A program made the translations under genes and the position numbers. From positions 1-32,236 of the forward strand of contig FR895539.1 in NCBI GenBank assembly GCA_000434435.1: 32,236 nucleotides of DNA, written 5' to 3'. Positions 8,476-17,662 of this stretch are shown here, one piece after another; positions within the stretch are counted from its first letter, which is position 1; each line of letters begins with the position of its first letter. This stretch comes from Firmicutes bacterium CAG:475. Its GTDB lineage: Bacteria > Bacillota > Clostridia > Christensenellales > CAG-917. The notes below the pieces were generated by a model. The model worked only from the letters and a program-made list of their open reading frames with translations, was not told where the DNA came from and did no database searches.

Positions 8476-8504
8476 TTTAGATGCATTAACCCTGTTTTTG
8501 TCAA
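8476..8504 (-). promoter_or_regulatory. Possible internal promoter for paralog A, giving a leaderless message
   Basis: On the minus strand TTGACA (8499-8504) is followed after 17 bp by TCTAAA (8476-8481). The predicted start falls at or next to the A of the ATG at 8470, which itself lacks a ribosome site. The -35 sits in the short tail that paralogs A and B share after their stop codons. Confidence 0.4.
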
Positions 8505-8514
8505 CTTTGTCGAT

Positions 8515-11500
8515 TTAAGAGTGTATTCTCTCAATAAGCGCGTTGTTGACCTGATATTGCGGAGTGTTGGGATTTATGGCTGCCGTATTGTCATAGCCGT
8601 AGAGCTTAATCGACATACCGCTGAGCAATTTCGCAGCGGTTTTTGCAAGTCTGCTTCCCTCTTCCTTGAGATTGTGAGTGTCTATGCAGTGGTAGTTCTT
8701 GTCGTCCATATCGAGTTCGAGATAAGTCGGCGCATTGGTGATGCCGTCCGAGAACGAAATGCCCGAAACCATAAACGCAACGTGCATATACGTCTTGCCG
8801 TCGCCGGCGGTGTACCTGTAGTTGTCGAACGTGGAATTTTCGGATATCAGATTGCCAAGCATACCTCCGATGACGGTGTTGAGACTCTCGTCGCCGGCAT
8901 CGATAAGTTTTGCGTTGTTGATGTCTTGCCAGTTGTATGCGTCGAGGAATCCCGTTTGCGTGACCACACAGTTTATACCCGCTTTGTAGAAGTTGTCCAT
9001 AAAATACTTTTCGTTTGCGGCGAGATCGTCTTTGACAAACCTACCGGTTTTGCTGTTGGTCATCGTGAACGATTCGTACGTGATGGACATAAGCGTACCG
9101 AGCGTATTTGAACAAATGAAGTTGTTGAGGGACACGTGCGAGAACCACGGACGATATCCGTTTTCGTCCTGATAAATCCTTTGCGGAATATACATAGCGC
9201 ATTGAATCATATTGCGCATAATGCAACCGTCGTATTCGATGTCTGCGTTATACGTGGTTACACCTTGACGTGAGTTTTCAAAGATACAATACTCGAAGCG
9301 GATGCCGGTGAGTCTGTCGTGTCCGGATTCGACGTCGACGACGTCTCCCTTAAACGATTGAGTGTCTTCTGCGTCGGTGATTTCCGCATTGTCGCCGATG
9401 TCGTTCACTCTCATGACAAGGTTGGACACCTTGATATTGCTCCAATGTATGCCGACAAGATAGTCCTTGACCTGTCCTCTCTTTGCAGAAAGCATATGAT
9501 TGTTTCCGTATATGTCGCCGTAAAAACGCACAAAATTGTCGTAGGTAACGCTTGCCACAATTTCGCCGTTTTTGTCATATTCGGGGGTATACGCACAGTT
9601 GTTTTCAAACACTATCGCATAAGTTTGCTTTGAATATTTGGCATTCCGCACGATATATGTGTCGCCGCCGTTTTGAAGTCGCCACACCTCTATCCCGTCG
9701 GAATTGACGATGTTGTCCTCCGCCTTTGCATAGGCTTCCTGATCCTTTGTGGCTTGAATAAGTTCGTCGATATTGTTGACTGCAACGCCATAGACGACGT
9801 TGAGCGTAACCGTTTCGGTCGTAAATCTGGTCATTCCCTCGTATTTGGGATATTTTGCGCTGACCTTGACGACGATTTGTCGTTTGCCAAGACCTTCCAT
9901 GGCATTTGTAAACACCAATTTGTTTCTTATCTCGGAATCGAAAGAAGCGAACTCTGCTCCCTCGACGATTTCAAAGACGTAAGCGGAATAAAACGCGGCA
10001 AGTTGAGCAGCGGTTGCGCCCTCGGGTTGACCTTGAACGGTGATAAGAGTGCTGTTTGCAACCTTGTCGTTGTTGACGCCGACGTTGACGTATTTCTCGC
10101 TTGCAAACACGGTTTCGCGCGCGATACCTATTGCAAGAGACGCGTTTGACGTGCGAAGCTGGATTTGGGAAAGTTTGTTTTGAACGTTTATCGTCACGCT
10201 AACCGACTTTGCGCCAACCGTTGCGGTGATTGTAACGATTCCTCTCGAAACGCCCCTTACTTCTCCGTTTTCGCCAACGGTTGCGACGCTCGAATCGGAC
10301 GACGTCCAAACCGCGTTTTGCGGATGACCGTCTTGGAGCATATCCGCCCATACCAAGTCGAGATCGAGCACGTTTTCGCCAACGGCAAGCACGTAACCGC
10401 TCTCGCTTGAATAGAAACGCGTATTTCTTATTGCAATATCGCTTTGCGCACACTTCGTCAACGTAAGACGTCTGCCGTCTTTGGTCGTGATTTGCGCGAT
10501 ATCGGCGTTAACCGTAATTCCGTCCTCTGTCAAGAGTCCGCCTTCAACGCTTGCTATTTCCTCTTTGACGACGCCGAGTTCGGCAAACGTAAGGCTTGTT
10601 CTGCTTGTCACGACTTTTTCGCCGAATATCGAGCTTGCGCCCTTCTGCTCGACGGTTAGATCGATTGTGCCTTCAACAAAATCAAGTTCGTCTTTCTTTT
10701 CGCTGGAATAGACGCTCGCAAGCAAACTTATCGTCGCTCTTCCCTCTTTGAGAGCGGTGACGACGCCGTTTTGGTCAACAGAAATCACGCTTTCGTCCGA
10801 GCTTGACCATATCGTCGTGTTGACAATGCTGTCAATGGGAGTGTATGTCGCAAGCAAGCGCATGGATTCCCCCACGCCCAGAGTGGCGTCCTCTTCTTCG
10901 GAAACGCCGAGCGTAACTCTTTCGACGTCATAGCCCATCACGGACACGGTGATAATTCTAGACACCGTTTCCGCTTGCGCGCGCACCGTGAATTTACAAT
11001 AGGAACTCACAAGCATTTTGCCCGTTGTATTCGACTCGATTTCCTTGCCGTTTTCGTCCACGAATGCCGCCGCCGGATACACTTTTTCAAGCAAAATATC
11101 CGCCATTTCGGAGATTATAAGGGAGGAATCCTTGTAATACTTGCTTTTTACGACGTTGTATGCATTTTGTCTTGCCGGCGTCGAAAACGAACCGTTTGCA
11201 AGTTCGTTTTCAAGCTCCGCTTTGAGAGAGGACAAATTTGCAAGATATGCGTTTCTGGACGCTTCGTAGTTTTCGTCCGTATAGGAAACGTCGCCGACGA
11301 TTTGCCACTCAACCGTTTTGTTGGTTGCCTTTTCGGGATAAACTTTTGCGTCGACGTAGTTGTAAATGTTTATGTTTGCAACCTCGTCGAAGGGGATTTG
11401 AAGAGTGTAGATCGTCTTGTCGGAATCTTTGTATCTGAGCTGCAAATCCTCAACCGCAATATGCGCGTTGACCGACACGATGACGGACACGAGCGCAACG

Positions 11501-11556
11501 ACAACCAAAACGATTATCGGTATGAGGATCAAGATTCCAATCATTACTTTTTTCAT
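8515..11556 (-). CDS. Exported Ig-like/beta-helix protein, paralog B (second of three)
   Basis: This 1013-residue protein has the same layout as paralog A. A hydrophobic segment lies at 4-30 (possible cleavage VNA-HIAV) and a charged insert at about 95-160. Ig-like domain 1 is about 211-303 (SSDESVISVDQNGVV) and domain 2 about 380-458 (SSDSSVATVGENGEVRGVS). The shared middle region begins at KLSQIQLRTSNASLAIGIAR (461-480). The beta-helix part is about 676-832 (FYGDIYGNNHMLS, YCIFENSRQGVT, GCIMRN), and the shared C-terminal region includes QTGFLDAYNWQ and ends in ALIERIHS. A GGGAGA ribosome site lies 7 bp upstream of the ATG. The gap to paralog C upstream is 27 bp and to paralog A downstream 44 bp, so all are probably one transcript. 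It resembles A more than C at its C-terminus. The function is unknown; an outward-facing structural or adhesive role is inferred from the domains. Confidence 0.86.
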   Translation of the reverse strand: MKKVMIGILILIPIIVLVVVALVSVIVSVNAHIAVEDLQLRYKDSDKTIYTLQIPFDEVANINIYNYVDAKVYPEKATNKTVEWQIVGDVSYTDENYEASRNAYLANLSSLKAELENELANGSFSTPARQNAYNVVKSKYYKDSSLIISEMADILLEKVYPAAAFVDENGKEIESNTTGKMLVSSYCKFTVRAQAETVSRIITVSVMGYDVERVTLGVSEEEDATLGVGESMRLLATYTPIDSIVNTTIWSSSDESVISVDQNGVVTALKEGRATISLLASVYSSEKKDELDFVEGTIDLTVEQKGASSIFGEKVVTSRTSLTFAELGVVKEEIASVEGGLLTEDGITVNADIAQITTKDGRRLTLTKCAQSDIAIRNTRFYSSESGYVLAVGENVLDLDLVWADMLQDGHPQNAVWTSSDSSVATVGENGEVRGVSRGIVTITATVGAKSVSVTINVQNKLSQIQLRTSNASLAIGIARETVFASEKYVNVGVNNDKVANSTLITVQGQPEGATAAQLAAFYSAYVFEIVEGAEFASFDSEIRNKLVFTNAMEGLGKRQIVVKVSAKYPKYEGMTRFTTETVTLNVVYGVAVNNIDELIQATKDQEAYAKAEDNIVNSDGIEVWRLQNGGDTYIVRNAKYSKQTYAIVFENNCAYTPEYDKNGEIVASVTYDNFVRFYGDIYGNNHMLSAKRGQVKDYLVGIHWSNIKVSNLVMRVNDIGDNAEITDAEDTQSFKGDVVDVESGHDRLTGIRFEYCIFENSRQGVTTYNADIEYDGCIMRNMIQCAMYIPQRIYQDENGYRPWFSHVSLNNFICSNTLGTLMSITYESFTMTNSKTGRFVKDDLAANEKYFMDNFYKAGINCVVTQTGFLDAYNWQDINNAKLIDAGDESLNTVIGGMLGNLISENSTFDNYRYTAGDGKTYMHVAFMVSGISFSDGITNAPTYLELDMDDKNYHCIDTHNLKEEGSRLAKTAAKLLSGMSIKLYGYDNTAAINPNTPQYQVNNALIERIHS

Positions 11557-11583
11557 ATGTTTTCTCCCGTAATTATTCTGACA

Positions 11584-14505
11584 TTATTTTGTATGCAACC
11601 TATCGATAAACGCGTCGTTGACCATATAAGTCGTAGACGGTTGGATGTTTTGTTGATTGTCGTAGCCCCAGATACCTGCCGACGCTTGTTTAAGAAAGGT
11701 TTCGCCGATTTTTGCAAGCGGCGAAGTTTGCTCGATTTGCATTTCGTTCGTGTTGAAATAGGACAATCTCTTGTCTTGGATATTTACGTCCGCATATGTG
11801 TTTTCGATCGTAAATCCCGTCGTGATACCTGCCGTGACGATAGCAACGTGAATCCAGCACACGTCGTTCGAATCAATTATTCTGCGATTTGCAAACGCAG
11901 AGTTGCCTCTTATGATCATATCGCTGAATTTTGCGATAAGGTCATCCACGTTTATGCCGTTGACGTTACCCACGCTGATGAGCGATGCGCTCGACACGGG
12001 TTGCCAGTTGTATGCGTCGATGAATCCGGTTTGTCTGAAACGGAAATTGATTCCGTTTGCATAGAAGTTGTCCATAAACCATTTTTCGTTCTCTTCTGCC
12101 GTTGCCGCAAAACGATAATCTGTGGCTTTGCCCGTCGTCGTATAATGCTCATAGTTGACGACCATTATTGACGCAAGCGTGTTGGAGAACACAAAATTGT
12201 TCATGCCTATATGCGAATAATACGGATATAAAACTCCGTCCGATTCGTTTATGCGGGCTTGCGTTGCAATACCGCAGTAGCAAAGGTTTCTGACAATGCA
12301 ACCGTCGAAATCGACATTCGAATTGTTGACATTGATCCCTTCTTTTGCGTTTTCGAATATGCAATATTCGATTTTGACGTTTTCAAGACGATATATGTCC
12401 CAGTTTACGTGGCTGCCGACAAGTCCGAGAATACCCGTAAAGTCTTTTGTATCCTCCGCCGAATCGATTTCGGTGCCCTGCGCTGCGCTGTTTGCGCGGA
12501 GAATGAGGTTGGACATAGTCACGTTCGACCAGGAAATGCGCATAAGTTTTGTGTTTGTCGCAAGCTGATTGGTCTCGGTTGACAGCATATGATTGTTGCC
12601 GTACACGTCTCCGTAGAAATTGACTCTGTCCTCAGGCCCCACAAGGTTTTCGCCTTGTTCGGCAATCGTATAAGCGACGTTGTTTTCAAAGCAAATCGCA
12701 TACGTCGTCTTCGAATACGGGTTGGCTTGAACACGATACGTTTTGTTGTCGTAATCGTTTTTGATTTCGTACCTTTTTTGCGCTCCGAGGACATTTTCCG
12801 ACGCTTCTGCGTATGCTCGTTGATATTTTGCCGCCGCTTCAAGCTCCGCAACCGAAGATACCGCAACGCCGAATATAGCGTTTAGCGTGACTTCCTGTGT
12901 GGTGAATTTGGTCATCCCCTCGTACTTGGGATACTTTGCGCTTACTCTGACAACGATTTGTTGCCTGCCCTTGCCTTCAAGTGCTTTGCCCTCGTCTTTG
13001 AAGACGAGCATGTTGCGGATCGTATCGTCAAAATACGCATATTCTCCGCCCTTGACTACTTCGAAATCGTATGCCGAATAGAACAGCTCAAGCTCTTCTT
13101 TCGTTGCTCCGACCTTTTCGCCTTCAACGACAATGCGGGTGCTGTTGGCAATCTTGCTATCGTCGCTCTTTACGTTTGTAGGATTTGCAAATTTCTGGCT
13201 TGCGAAAACGGTTTCTCTTGCAAGACCGACGGCAAGCGACGCGTCGGACGTGCGCAATTGCACGGACGCAAGTTTGTTTTGAACGTTTATAGTCACGCTT
13301 GCGCTCTTACCGTTTGCGGTGGCGGTGATTGTAACGAGTCCGTTTGACAAACCTTTGACTTCGCCGTTTTCGCCGACCGTGGCAACGCTTTGGTTGTTAG
13401 ACGTCCAAACGACGTTTGAAAGCTCGGTTCGATTGGTCATATCCGTCCAAATCGCCGCAAGTTTGAGAGTATGTTCACCCACGGCAAGCACGTAGCCGTC
13501 GTCGGTGTGCTCGTAGAACTTTTTGTTTTGAATCTCGATTGCGTCCGCGTCGCACTTTTCTATGACGAAAACTTTGCCGTCGACGTTCAGCGTGGCAACA
13601 TCCTTGGTCACCGTGACAATTCCGTCAACGATTTCACATCCGTCTATTGCCGTTGCGCTCTCGTCGATACCGAGTTCTGTCAACGTAAGAGAAGATCTGC
13701 TTGTCACGATTTTGTTGCCGTAGCGCACGCTTGCGCCGGTTGCGGTTACCGTTACGTCAAAAGAGCCGTAGACTTTTTCGCCCGTGGAAAACACGCTTGC
13801 GCCGAGAGTTATCGTTGCGCTGCCTTGTCCGACTGCCGTGACGATACCGTTTTTGTCAACGGTTGCCACCGAATCGTTCGAGCTTGACCATTCAGTTTGA
13901 TTGACGATGCTGTCGATCGGAGTATAGGACGGAAGCAAACGCACGGACGAGCCGACTTCGAGTGTGTTATTGCCGTTTTGCGCGCGTAAATCCACTCTGG
14001 ATACGTCGTATCCGACGACTTTGACGCTCAAAGTTTTGCTGACGTTTTCCGCCACGACTTGCATCGTGAACGTGCAATACGAGCCTATAACCATCTTGCC
14101 CGACGTGTTGGACGACGTTTCGTTGCCGTTTTCGTCCACGAATGCCGCCGCCGGCCACACCTTTTCCGTTTGGACGGAACTGTCGAGGTAATCACGATAC
14201 TTTTTATAATATTCCTCGTCGGTGTATGTGACGTCGCCGGAAATCTTCCACTCTATCGTGTAGTTGTTTGCCTTTTCGGGGAAAACGGCAACGTCGAGAT
14301 AGTCTTTGATGTTTACAACTTTGTTTGCCACGCTTTCAAGAGAAAGGGGCAATTCATATATGGTATCTTGCGAATTCTTATACTTTAATTCTATATTTTC
14401 AACCGCAATATGCGCTTGCGCCGAAACGATTGTGGAAACCATCGCAACGACGAGAAGAATAATAATCGGTATAAGAATCAATATACCTATCATCACTTTT
14501 TTCAT
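11584..14505 (-). CDS. Exported Ig-like/beta-helix protein, paralog C (first of three)
   Basis: This 973-residue protein is the shortest of the three. The hydrophobic segment 4-30 ends in AQA-HIAV, the best signal peptidase I site of the set. It lacks most of the charged insert found at residues 100-160 of A and B, which accounts for about 40 missing residues. Ig-like domain 1 is about 168-255 (SSNDSVATVDKNGIV) and domain 2 about 335-415 (SNNQSVATVGENGEVKGLS). The beta-helix part is about 630-790 (FYGDVYGNNHMLS, YCIFENAKEGIN, GCIVRN), and the C-terminal region has QTGFIDAYNWQ. Its last residues (DAFIDRLHTK) diverge from A and B. An AAAGGAAA ribosome site precedes the ATG, and the ABC permease stop is only 20 bp upstream, so export or assembly may be linked to that transporter. 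The substrate or partner is not visible. Confidence 0.86.
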   Translation of the reverse strand: MKKVMIGILILIPIIILLVVAMVSTIVSAQAHIAVENIELKYKNSQDTIYELPLSLESVANKVVNIKDYLDVAVFPEKANNYTIEWKISGDVTYTDEEYYKKYRDYLDSSVQTEKVWPAAAFVDENGNETSSNTSGKMVIGSYCTFTMQVVAENVSKTLSVKVVGYDVSRVDLRAQNGNNTLEVGSSVRLLPSYTPIDSIVNQTEWSSSNDSVATVDKNGIVTAVGQGSATITLGASVFSTGEKVYGSFDVTVTATGASVRYGNKIVTSRSSLTLTELGIDESATAIDGCEIVDGIVTVTKDVATLNVDGKVFVIEKCDADAIEIQNKKFYEHTDDGYVLAVGEHTLKLAAIWTDMTNRTELSNVVWTSNNQSVATVGENGEVKGLSNGLVTITATANGKSASVTINVQNKLASVQLRTSDASLAVGLARETVFASQKFANPTNVKSDDSKIANSTRIVVEGEKVGATKEELELFYSAYDFEVVKGGEYAYFDDTIRNMLVFKDEGKALEGKGRQQIVVRVSAKYPKYEGMTKFTTQEVTLNAIFGVAVSSVAELEAAAKYQRAYAEASENVLGAQKRYEIKNDYDNKTYRVQANPYSKTTYAICFENNVAYTIAEQGENLVGPEDRVNFYGDVYGNNHMLSTETNQLATNTKLMRISWSNVTMSNLILRANSAAQGTEIDSAEDTKDFTGILGLVGSHVNWDIYRLENVKIEYCIFENAKEGINVNNSNVDFDGCIVRNLCYCGIATQARINESDGVLYPYYSHIGMNNFVFSNTLASIMVVNYEHYTTTGKATDYRFAATAEENEKWFMDNFYANGINFRFRQTGFIDAYNWQPVSSASLISVGNVNGINVDDLIAKFSDMIIRGNSAFANRRIIDSNDVCWIHVAIVTAGITTGFTIENTYADVNIQDKRLSYFNTNEMQIEQTSPLAKIGETFLKQASAGIWGYDNQQNIQPSTTYMVNDAFIDRLHTK

Positions 14506-14525
14506 AATGCGAATTTCCTTTCAGA

Positions 14526-16232
14526 TCAAGGAACGATCTTTTGATAACGCTTGTTGAGATTGACGAAAAGCCCTGCCAAAGAGCCTGCCAGCAACAACAG
14601 CGTGATTACGCTCAAAATGAGGTATATTGCGCTCATGTTTCCTCCGATAACCAAACTTCCGATTGAGAACGGGAAGAAACTGAAAAGCATAGTGAACAAA
14701 CCGTAAGCGATTGCCGTGACGATGCCGACGACAAGTGCAAGAGCGACGTTTTTGTTTGCCGCAACGAGCTCGCCGTCCCCCGACACGTTGAAGGTCGGAG
14801 ATTTGATGTCCGCAATCATACTGAGGCAAGTGAGGCTCAAAACAAGCATTTCCGCAATGCCGAATATCGCGCCCACATCAAGCGGAGTGAGAAGATGTCC
14901 GCCCGCTTCGCTCGTGTAATAGCCGCCCGAAACCGCGCAAGAGAGCGCAACGGACAGCGTACCCGTCATAGAGTAAAGCAAAAATTTGACGAGAATCTGA
15001 TTTGTGTAGCTTACGGGAATTATCTTCGTGTGGTAGAAGCAGTTGCCTTCCCTCGAAATGCAAGTCGAAGCAAACGACACGATTATCGTGACGAAAATCA
15101 CGATGACCATGAGCGTAAGACCGGGCATAATGCTCGCGCCGACGCTTTCGGTACCCATGGACGCTGCAAGTCTGTTGCAGAAAAACACCATGACGGGAGC
15201 GGCGCACGCCATTGCAAAGTATTGGAAGGAATAGTTGAAACTTCTCAAAATGAGGTAAAACTCACGTCTGAAAAGCGCGTACCACACCGGACGACGCACG
15301 TCTTTGATTTTCTTTTTGAAAGATGCCTTTTGCGTTTCGATGCCGTAAAGTATTGTCTTGTAATACTCTCTTGTCGTCACGAAATACGCTCCTACGCCCA
15401 AAGCGCCGTTGATGAGGAACATATAAAGGAAACGAAGCGCGTATTGTCCCGACGAAAGTCCTGCGTACTTTCTGCCGTTGATGATTTCGGCATACCAGTT
15501 GAAAGGATATGCGTTTTGAGCAAAATGCTTATATCTTGCAATCATATCCGCAGAGAAAATTGTCTGATTGGAATTTTTGAGATATTTGAGCACGTTGCTG
15601 AGAGACACGAGATAGAATACGAACACCGCGCAAACCACGATGATGGTGAATATAAGCACCAGCAAAAATTGGTTTTTGACGAGGTTCATAACCTTCATGA
15701 CGGGCACTGCGATGATATTTGCGATAAAGAAAGGCAAGAACGTGCTCAAAAGCACTATGCCGATATACGCAAAATAATCGCCTACGCTTGCGTGCGTAAC
15801 AACGCCGAACGAGATGTAGAACGGAAGCATTGTGAGCAAGCAAGTCACGAGATTGTGCAAATAGCAGTAAATGGATTTTGCAACGAGAATCTCTTTGCCG
15901 CTGACGGGAAAGCGCAACAACATTTCGTTGTCGCCGTTCTGATATAGGTTTTTAATGACCGTACTCGTAGAAATTATGGTTGCGAGCGCAATGGTAAAGG
16001 TTGCGATGATAACCAAAAATTCGATACGCAAGCCCGAACGCGTTACGAACACGTTGCTCAAATAATAGATACCCACCACAAGCACCGCATACACGAGGAC
16101 AAAAAACAACATGTTGCCGAATTGCGCAAACTTTTTGAGCTTGCCCGCATCGGGCGATATGCCGTATCTCGATTTAAGGTCGAGTTTGAAAAGCGTCCTT
16201 ACGCTTTGCATGGAAAAATCGCTTTTTGTCAT
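14526..16232 (-). CDS. ABC-2-type transporter permease
   Basis: This 568-residue integral membrane protein has about a dozen hydrophobic segments in two blocks, split by a charged stretch (KKKIKDVRRPVWYALFRREF). After the first segments comes GDNEMLLRFPVSGKEILVAK, a cytoplasmic motif of the kind seen in ABC-2 exporters that follows TM2. It should form the membrane pore for the ATPase encoded just upstream; direction is probably outward by family. I place the start at 16232 and not at the upstream ATG (16250): GAGGAGG lies 7 bp before it, and the ATG overlaps the ATPase stop as ATGA, a sign of translational coupling. The three Ig/beta-helix genes follow 20 bp downstream. Which molecule is moved (lipid, glycan, peptide) cannot be told. 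Confidence 0.88.
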   Translation of the reverse strand: MTKSDFSMQSVRTLFKLDLKSRYGISPDAGKLKKFAQFGNMLFFVLVYAVLVVGIYYLSNVFVTRSGLRIEFLVIIATFTIALATIISTSTVIKNLYQNGDNEMLLRFPVSGKEILVAKSIYCYLHNLVTCLLTMLPFYISFGVVTHASVGDYFAYIGIVLLSTFLPFFIANIIAVPVMKVMNLVKNQFLLVLIFTIIVVCAVFVFYLVSLSNVLKYLKNSNQTIFSADMIARYKHFAQNAYPFNWYAEIINGRKYAGLSSGQYALRFLYMFLINGALGVGAYFVTTREYYKTILYGIETQKASFKKKIKDVRRPVWYALFRREFYLILRSFNYSFQYFAMACAAPVMVFFCNRLAASMGTESVGASIMPGLTLMVIVIFVTIIVSFASTCISREGNCFYHTKIIPVSYTNQILVKFLLYSMTGTLSVALSCAVSGGYYTSEAGGHLLTPLDVGAIFGIAEMLVLSLTCLSMIADIKSPTFNVSGDGELVAANKNVALALVVGIVTAIAYGLFTMLFSFFPFSIGSLVIGGNMSAIYLILSVITLLLLAGSLAGLFVNLNKRYQKIVP

Positions 16233-17059
16233 TTTGATTCCTCCTCGCAAACGACTTCTTCCTCAACGTCGGTTTGAGCAGGCATATCGGGACGCATATC
16301 CGCGCTCTCTTGCGCGATATAGTCCTCGAACAATCTTTGCTCGTAAGTGCCGGTGACGCGGAAGAAAGTTTCTTCGAGGTTCGCCTTGTTTTTGTCGTTG
16401 CCGGCAAGGTCGATGATGTCGATGAGATGACCGTCGTTGACGATTGCGGCTCTGTGGCAAAGTTTCTTGACAAGGTCGAGGTTGTGGCTCGAGAAGAAAA
16501 CCGTGTTGCCCTTTGCGCAATGCTCGCGCATGTAGGATATGATTTCCGCGGTGGATTGCGGATCGAGTCCCATCATCGGCTCGTCGAGCACCCAAAGTTT
16601 CGGATCGTGAATGAGAGCCGCAATGATGCAGATTTTTTGTTTCATACCGTGCGAGTAGGATTTGATTTGTCTGTCGATTGCGTTTTCGAGCTTGAAAAGT
16701 TTTGCGTAGCGGTCTATTCTTTCCGTTCGCACGAGAGCGGGGACTTTGTAGAGGTCGGCAACGTAGTTGACGTATTCCCTGCCCGTAAGACGCTCGTAAA
16801 CGGAGTGGTTGTCGGGGACGTAGCCCATTTCCATTTTTGCCTTGATAGGCTCTTTGACGATGTCGTGTCCGCAAATGGTTATCGTGCCGCTGTCAAAAGG
16901 AAGAATACCCGTAAGGCACTTTATCGTAGTGGATTTGCCCGCGCCGTTTTGTCCGAGAAATCCGAAAATCTCGCCCGGGCGCAATTCAAAAGATATATCG
17001 TCAACCGCGACTCTGTCGCTCTTTGGATAGGTTTTTTTCAAATGTTCAACTTTAAGCAT
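16229..17059 (-). CDS. ABC-2-type transporter ATP-binding protein
   Basis: This 276-residue ATPase of the CcmA/bacitracin-exporter type powers the permease encoded next. Walker A is GQNGAGKST (36-44), the signature is SHGMKQK (136-142), Walker B is LWVLDE (155-160) and the H-loop histidine is H192. The usual Q-loop glutamine is replaced: the segment reads GYVPDN (79-84), as in many ABC-2 ATPases. Residues after 225 form an acidic tail with ten Glu in the last 28 residues. The start at 17059 has AGGAGA 6 bp upstream. The open frame extends 32 codons further, but that part is Arg/Ala-rich and lacks a ribosome site. The stop overlaps the permease start by 4 bp. Confidence 0.92.
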   Translation of the reverse strand: MLKVEHLKKTYPKSDRVAVDDISFELRPGEIFGFLGQNGAGKSTTIKCLTGILPFDSGTITICGHDIVKEPIKAKMEMGYVPDNHSVYERLTGREYVNYVADLYKVPALVRTERIDRYAKLFKLENAIDRQIKSYSHGMKQKICIIAALIHDPKLWVLDEPMMGLDPQSTAEIISYMREHCAKGNTVFFSSHNLDLVKKLCHRAAIVNDGHLIDIIDLAGNDKNKANLEETFFRVTGTYEQRLFEDYIAQESADMRPDMPAQTDVEEEVVCEEESK

Positions 17060-17085
17060 AGTTATTCTCCTGAATAAATTTTTTT

Positions 17086-17132
17086 GGCGGTTTCGCCTTA
17101 TAAGCGCGTAAATACACGCGCGCACGCACGCA
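17086..17132 (-). other. Leader upstream of the ABC ATPase: two hairpins and an alternating purine/pyrimidine tract
   Basis: The 108-bp gap between the small membrane protein gene and the ATPase holds two inverted repeats: GCGCGT (17104-17109) with ACGCGC (17116-17121), and GGCG (17086-17089) with CGCC (17094-17097). Bases 17113-17132 alternate purine and pyrimidine without a break and are CG/CA-rich, the type of sequence that can adopt Z-DNA. No U-run follows the hairpins, so read-through from the upstream gene is possible. A weak promoter may also be present (minus strand, TTGCAA then TGTATT after 17 bp). Confidence 0.4.
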
Positions 17133-17167
17133 ATTGCAAAAGCGATCGCATGCAAAAGTAGACTAAA

Positions 17168-17605
17168 TCATTGCAAACAAACGGGTGAAATGCGCAAATA
17201 AGAAGCCGACGCGCTTATGCCGTCGTTGTGGAGCGCATATCCTTTTACGAAGCGCGAATCGCATTTGACGTTTCGACGAGCGTTGACGAAATAACGAACG
17301 ACGTCCGCGTCTGCAATATAGATGGCAACGTAAACGAAAAACAAAAACGTCAAAGCCGTCAGATACGCTATCGTAAAGTTGACAACGGACGCTTTGATCG
17401 TGAAAAACGTGAATTGTTGGACTGAATCTCTGAACAATGCGAAAGTTATCACCAAAGTCGCGCAAGCGGAAAAATATCTGCGTATGCGCTTTGGCAAACA
17501 CCTTGCAAGCATAAATATGATAAGCGCGACCGAAAGCCCCGCAAACGTCTTTGCAAAGCCTACGAGATAGTCCGCAGCTTGTGTCAGAAAAGACAAGAAG
17601 TCCAA
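17168..17605 (-). CDS. Small hydrophobic membrane protein of unknown function
   Basis: I do not recognise this 145-residue protein. It has about three hydrophobic segments (VGFAKTFAGLSVALIIFMLA, TLVITFAL, and FTIAYLTALTFLFFVYVAIY), with a basic stretch (CLPKRIRRY) after the first, and a polar Cys-containing tail. I chose the TTG at 17605 as start because AAGGAG lies 5 bp upstream and a near-perfect promoter lies at 17663-17691. The longer frame back to a GTG at 17731 would run through that promoter and lacks a ribosome site. It is on the same strand as the ABC/Ig-protein genes, 108 bp ahead of the ATPase, and may be the first gene of that operon. Some caution is needed, since a second frame is also open here for 150 codons, but that one is Arg/Cys-rich. 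Confidence 0.6.
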   Translation of the reverse strand: MDFLSFLTQAADYLVGFAKTFAGLSVALIIFMLARCLPKRIRRYFSACATLVITFALFRDSVQQFTFFTIKASVVNFTIAYLTALTFLFFVYVAIYIADADVVRYFVNARRNVKCDSRFVKGYALHNDGISASASYLRISPVCLQ

Positions 17606-17662
17606 ATTTTCTCCTTGCGCGCACCTTTTATTTGTAGTATATAAGCGCACAATTACGAGTTT

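Noticed and set aside
10975..12171. 398-codon open frame on the plus strand, crossing the junction of paralogs B and C
   Set aside because: It is antisense to two conserved, similar proteins, is rich in Arg, Cys, His and Val, and has no ribosome site. Long antisense frames here follow from the codon use of the real genes.
5447..14505. The repeated Ig-like genes as a phase-variable or recombination cassette
   Set aside because: No site-specific recombinase, inverted repeats or silent fragments were seen; all three copies are full length and in frame.
14895..15947. 350-codon plus-strand frame opposite the ABC permease
   Set aside because: Highly charged, Cys/His/Arg-rich, no ribosome site, and directly antisense to a clear membrane protein.
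16589..16660. Non-consensus signature and missing Q-loop glutamine as signs of a dead ABC ATPase
   Set aside because: S-x-G-M-x-Q signatures and an acidic residue at the Q-loop are common in working ABC-2 ATPases; the Walker and H-loop residues are intact.
17163..17624. 153-codon minus-strand frame overlapping the small membrane protein
   Set aside because: Arg/Cys/Phe-rich composition and no ribosome site at its start; the other frame has AAGGAG, membrane segments and a fitting promoter.
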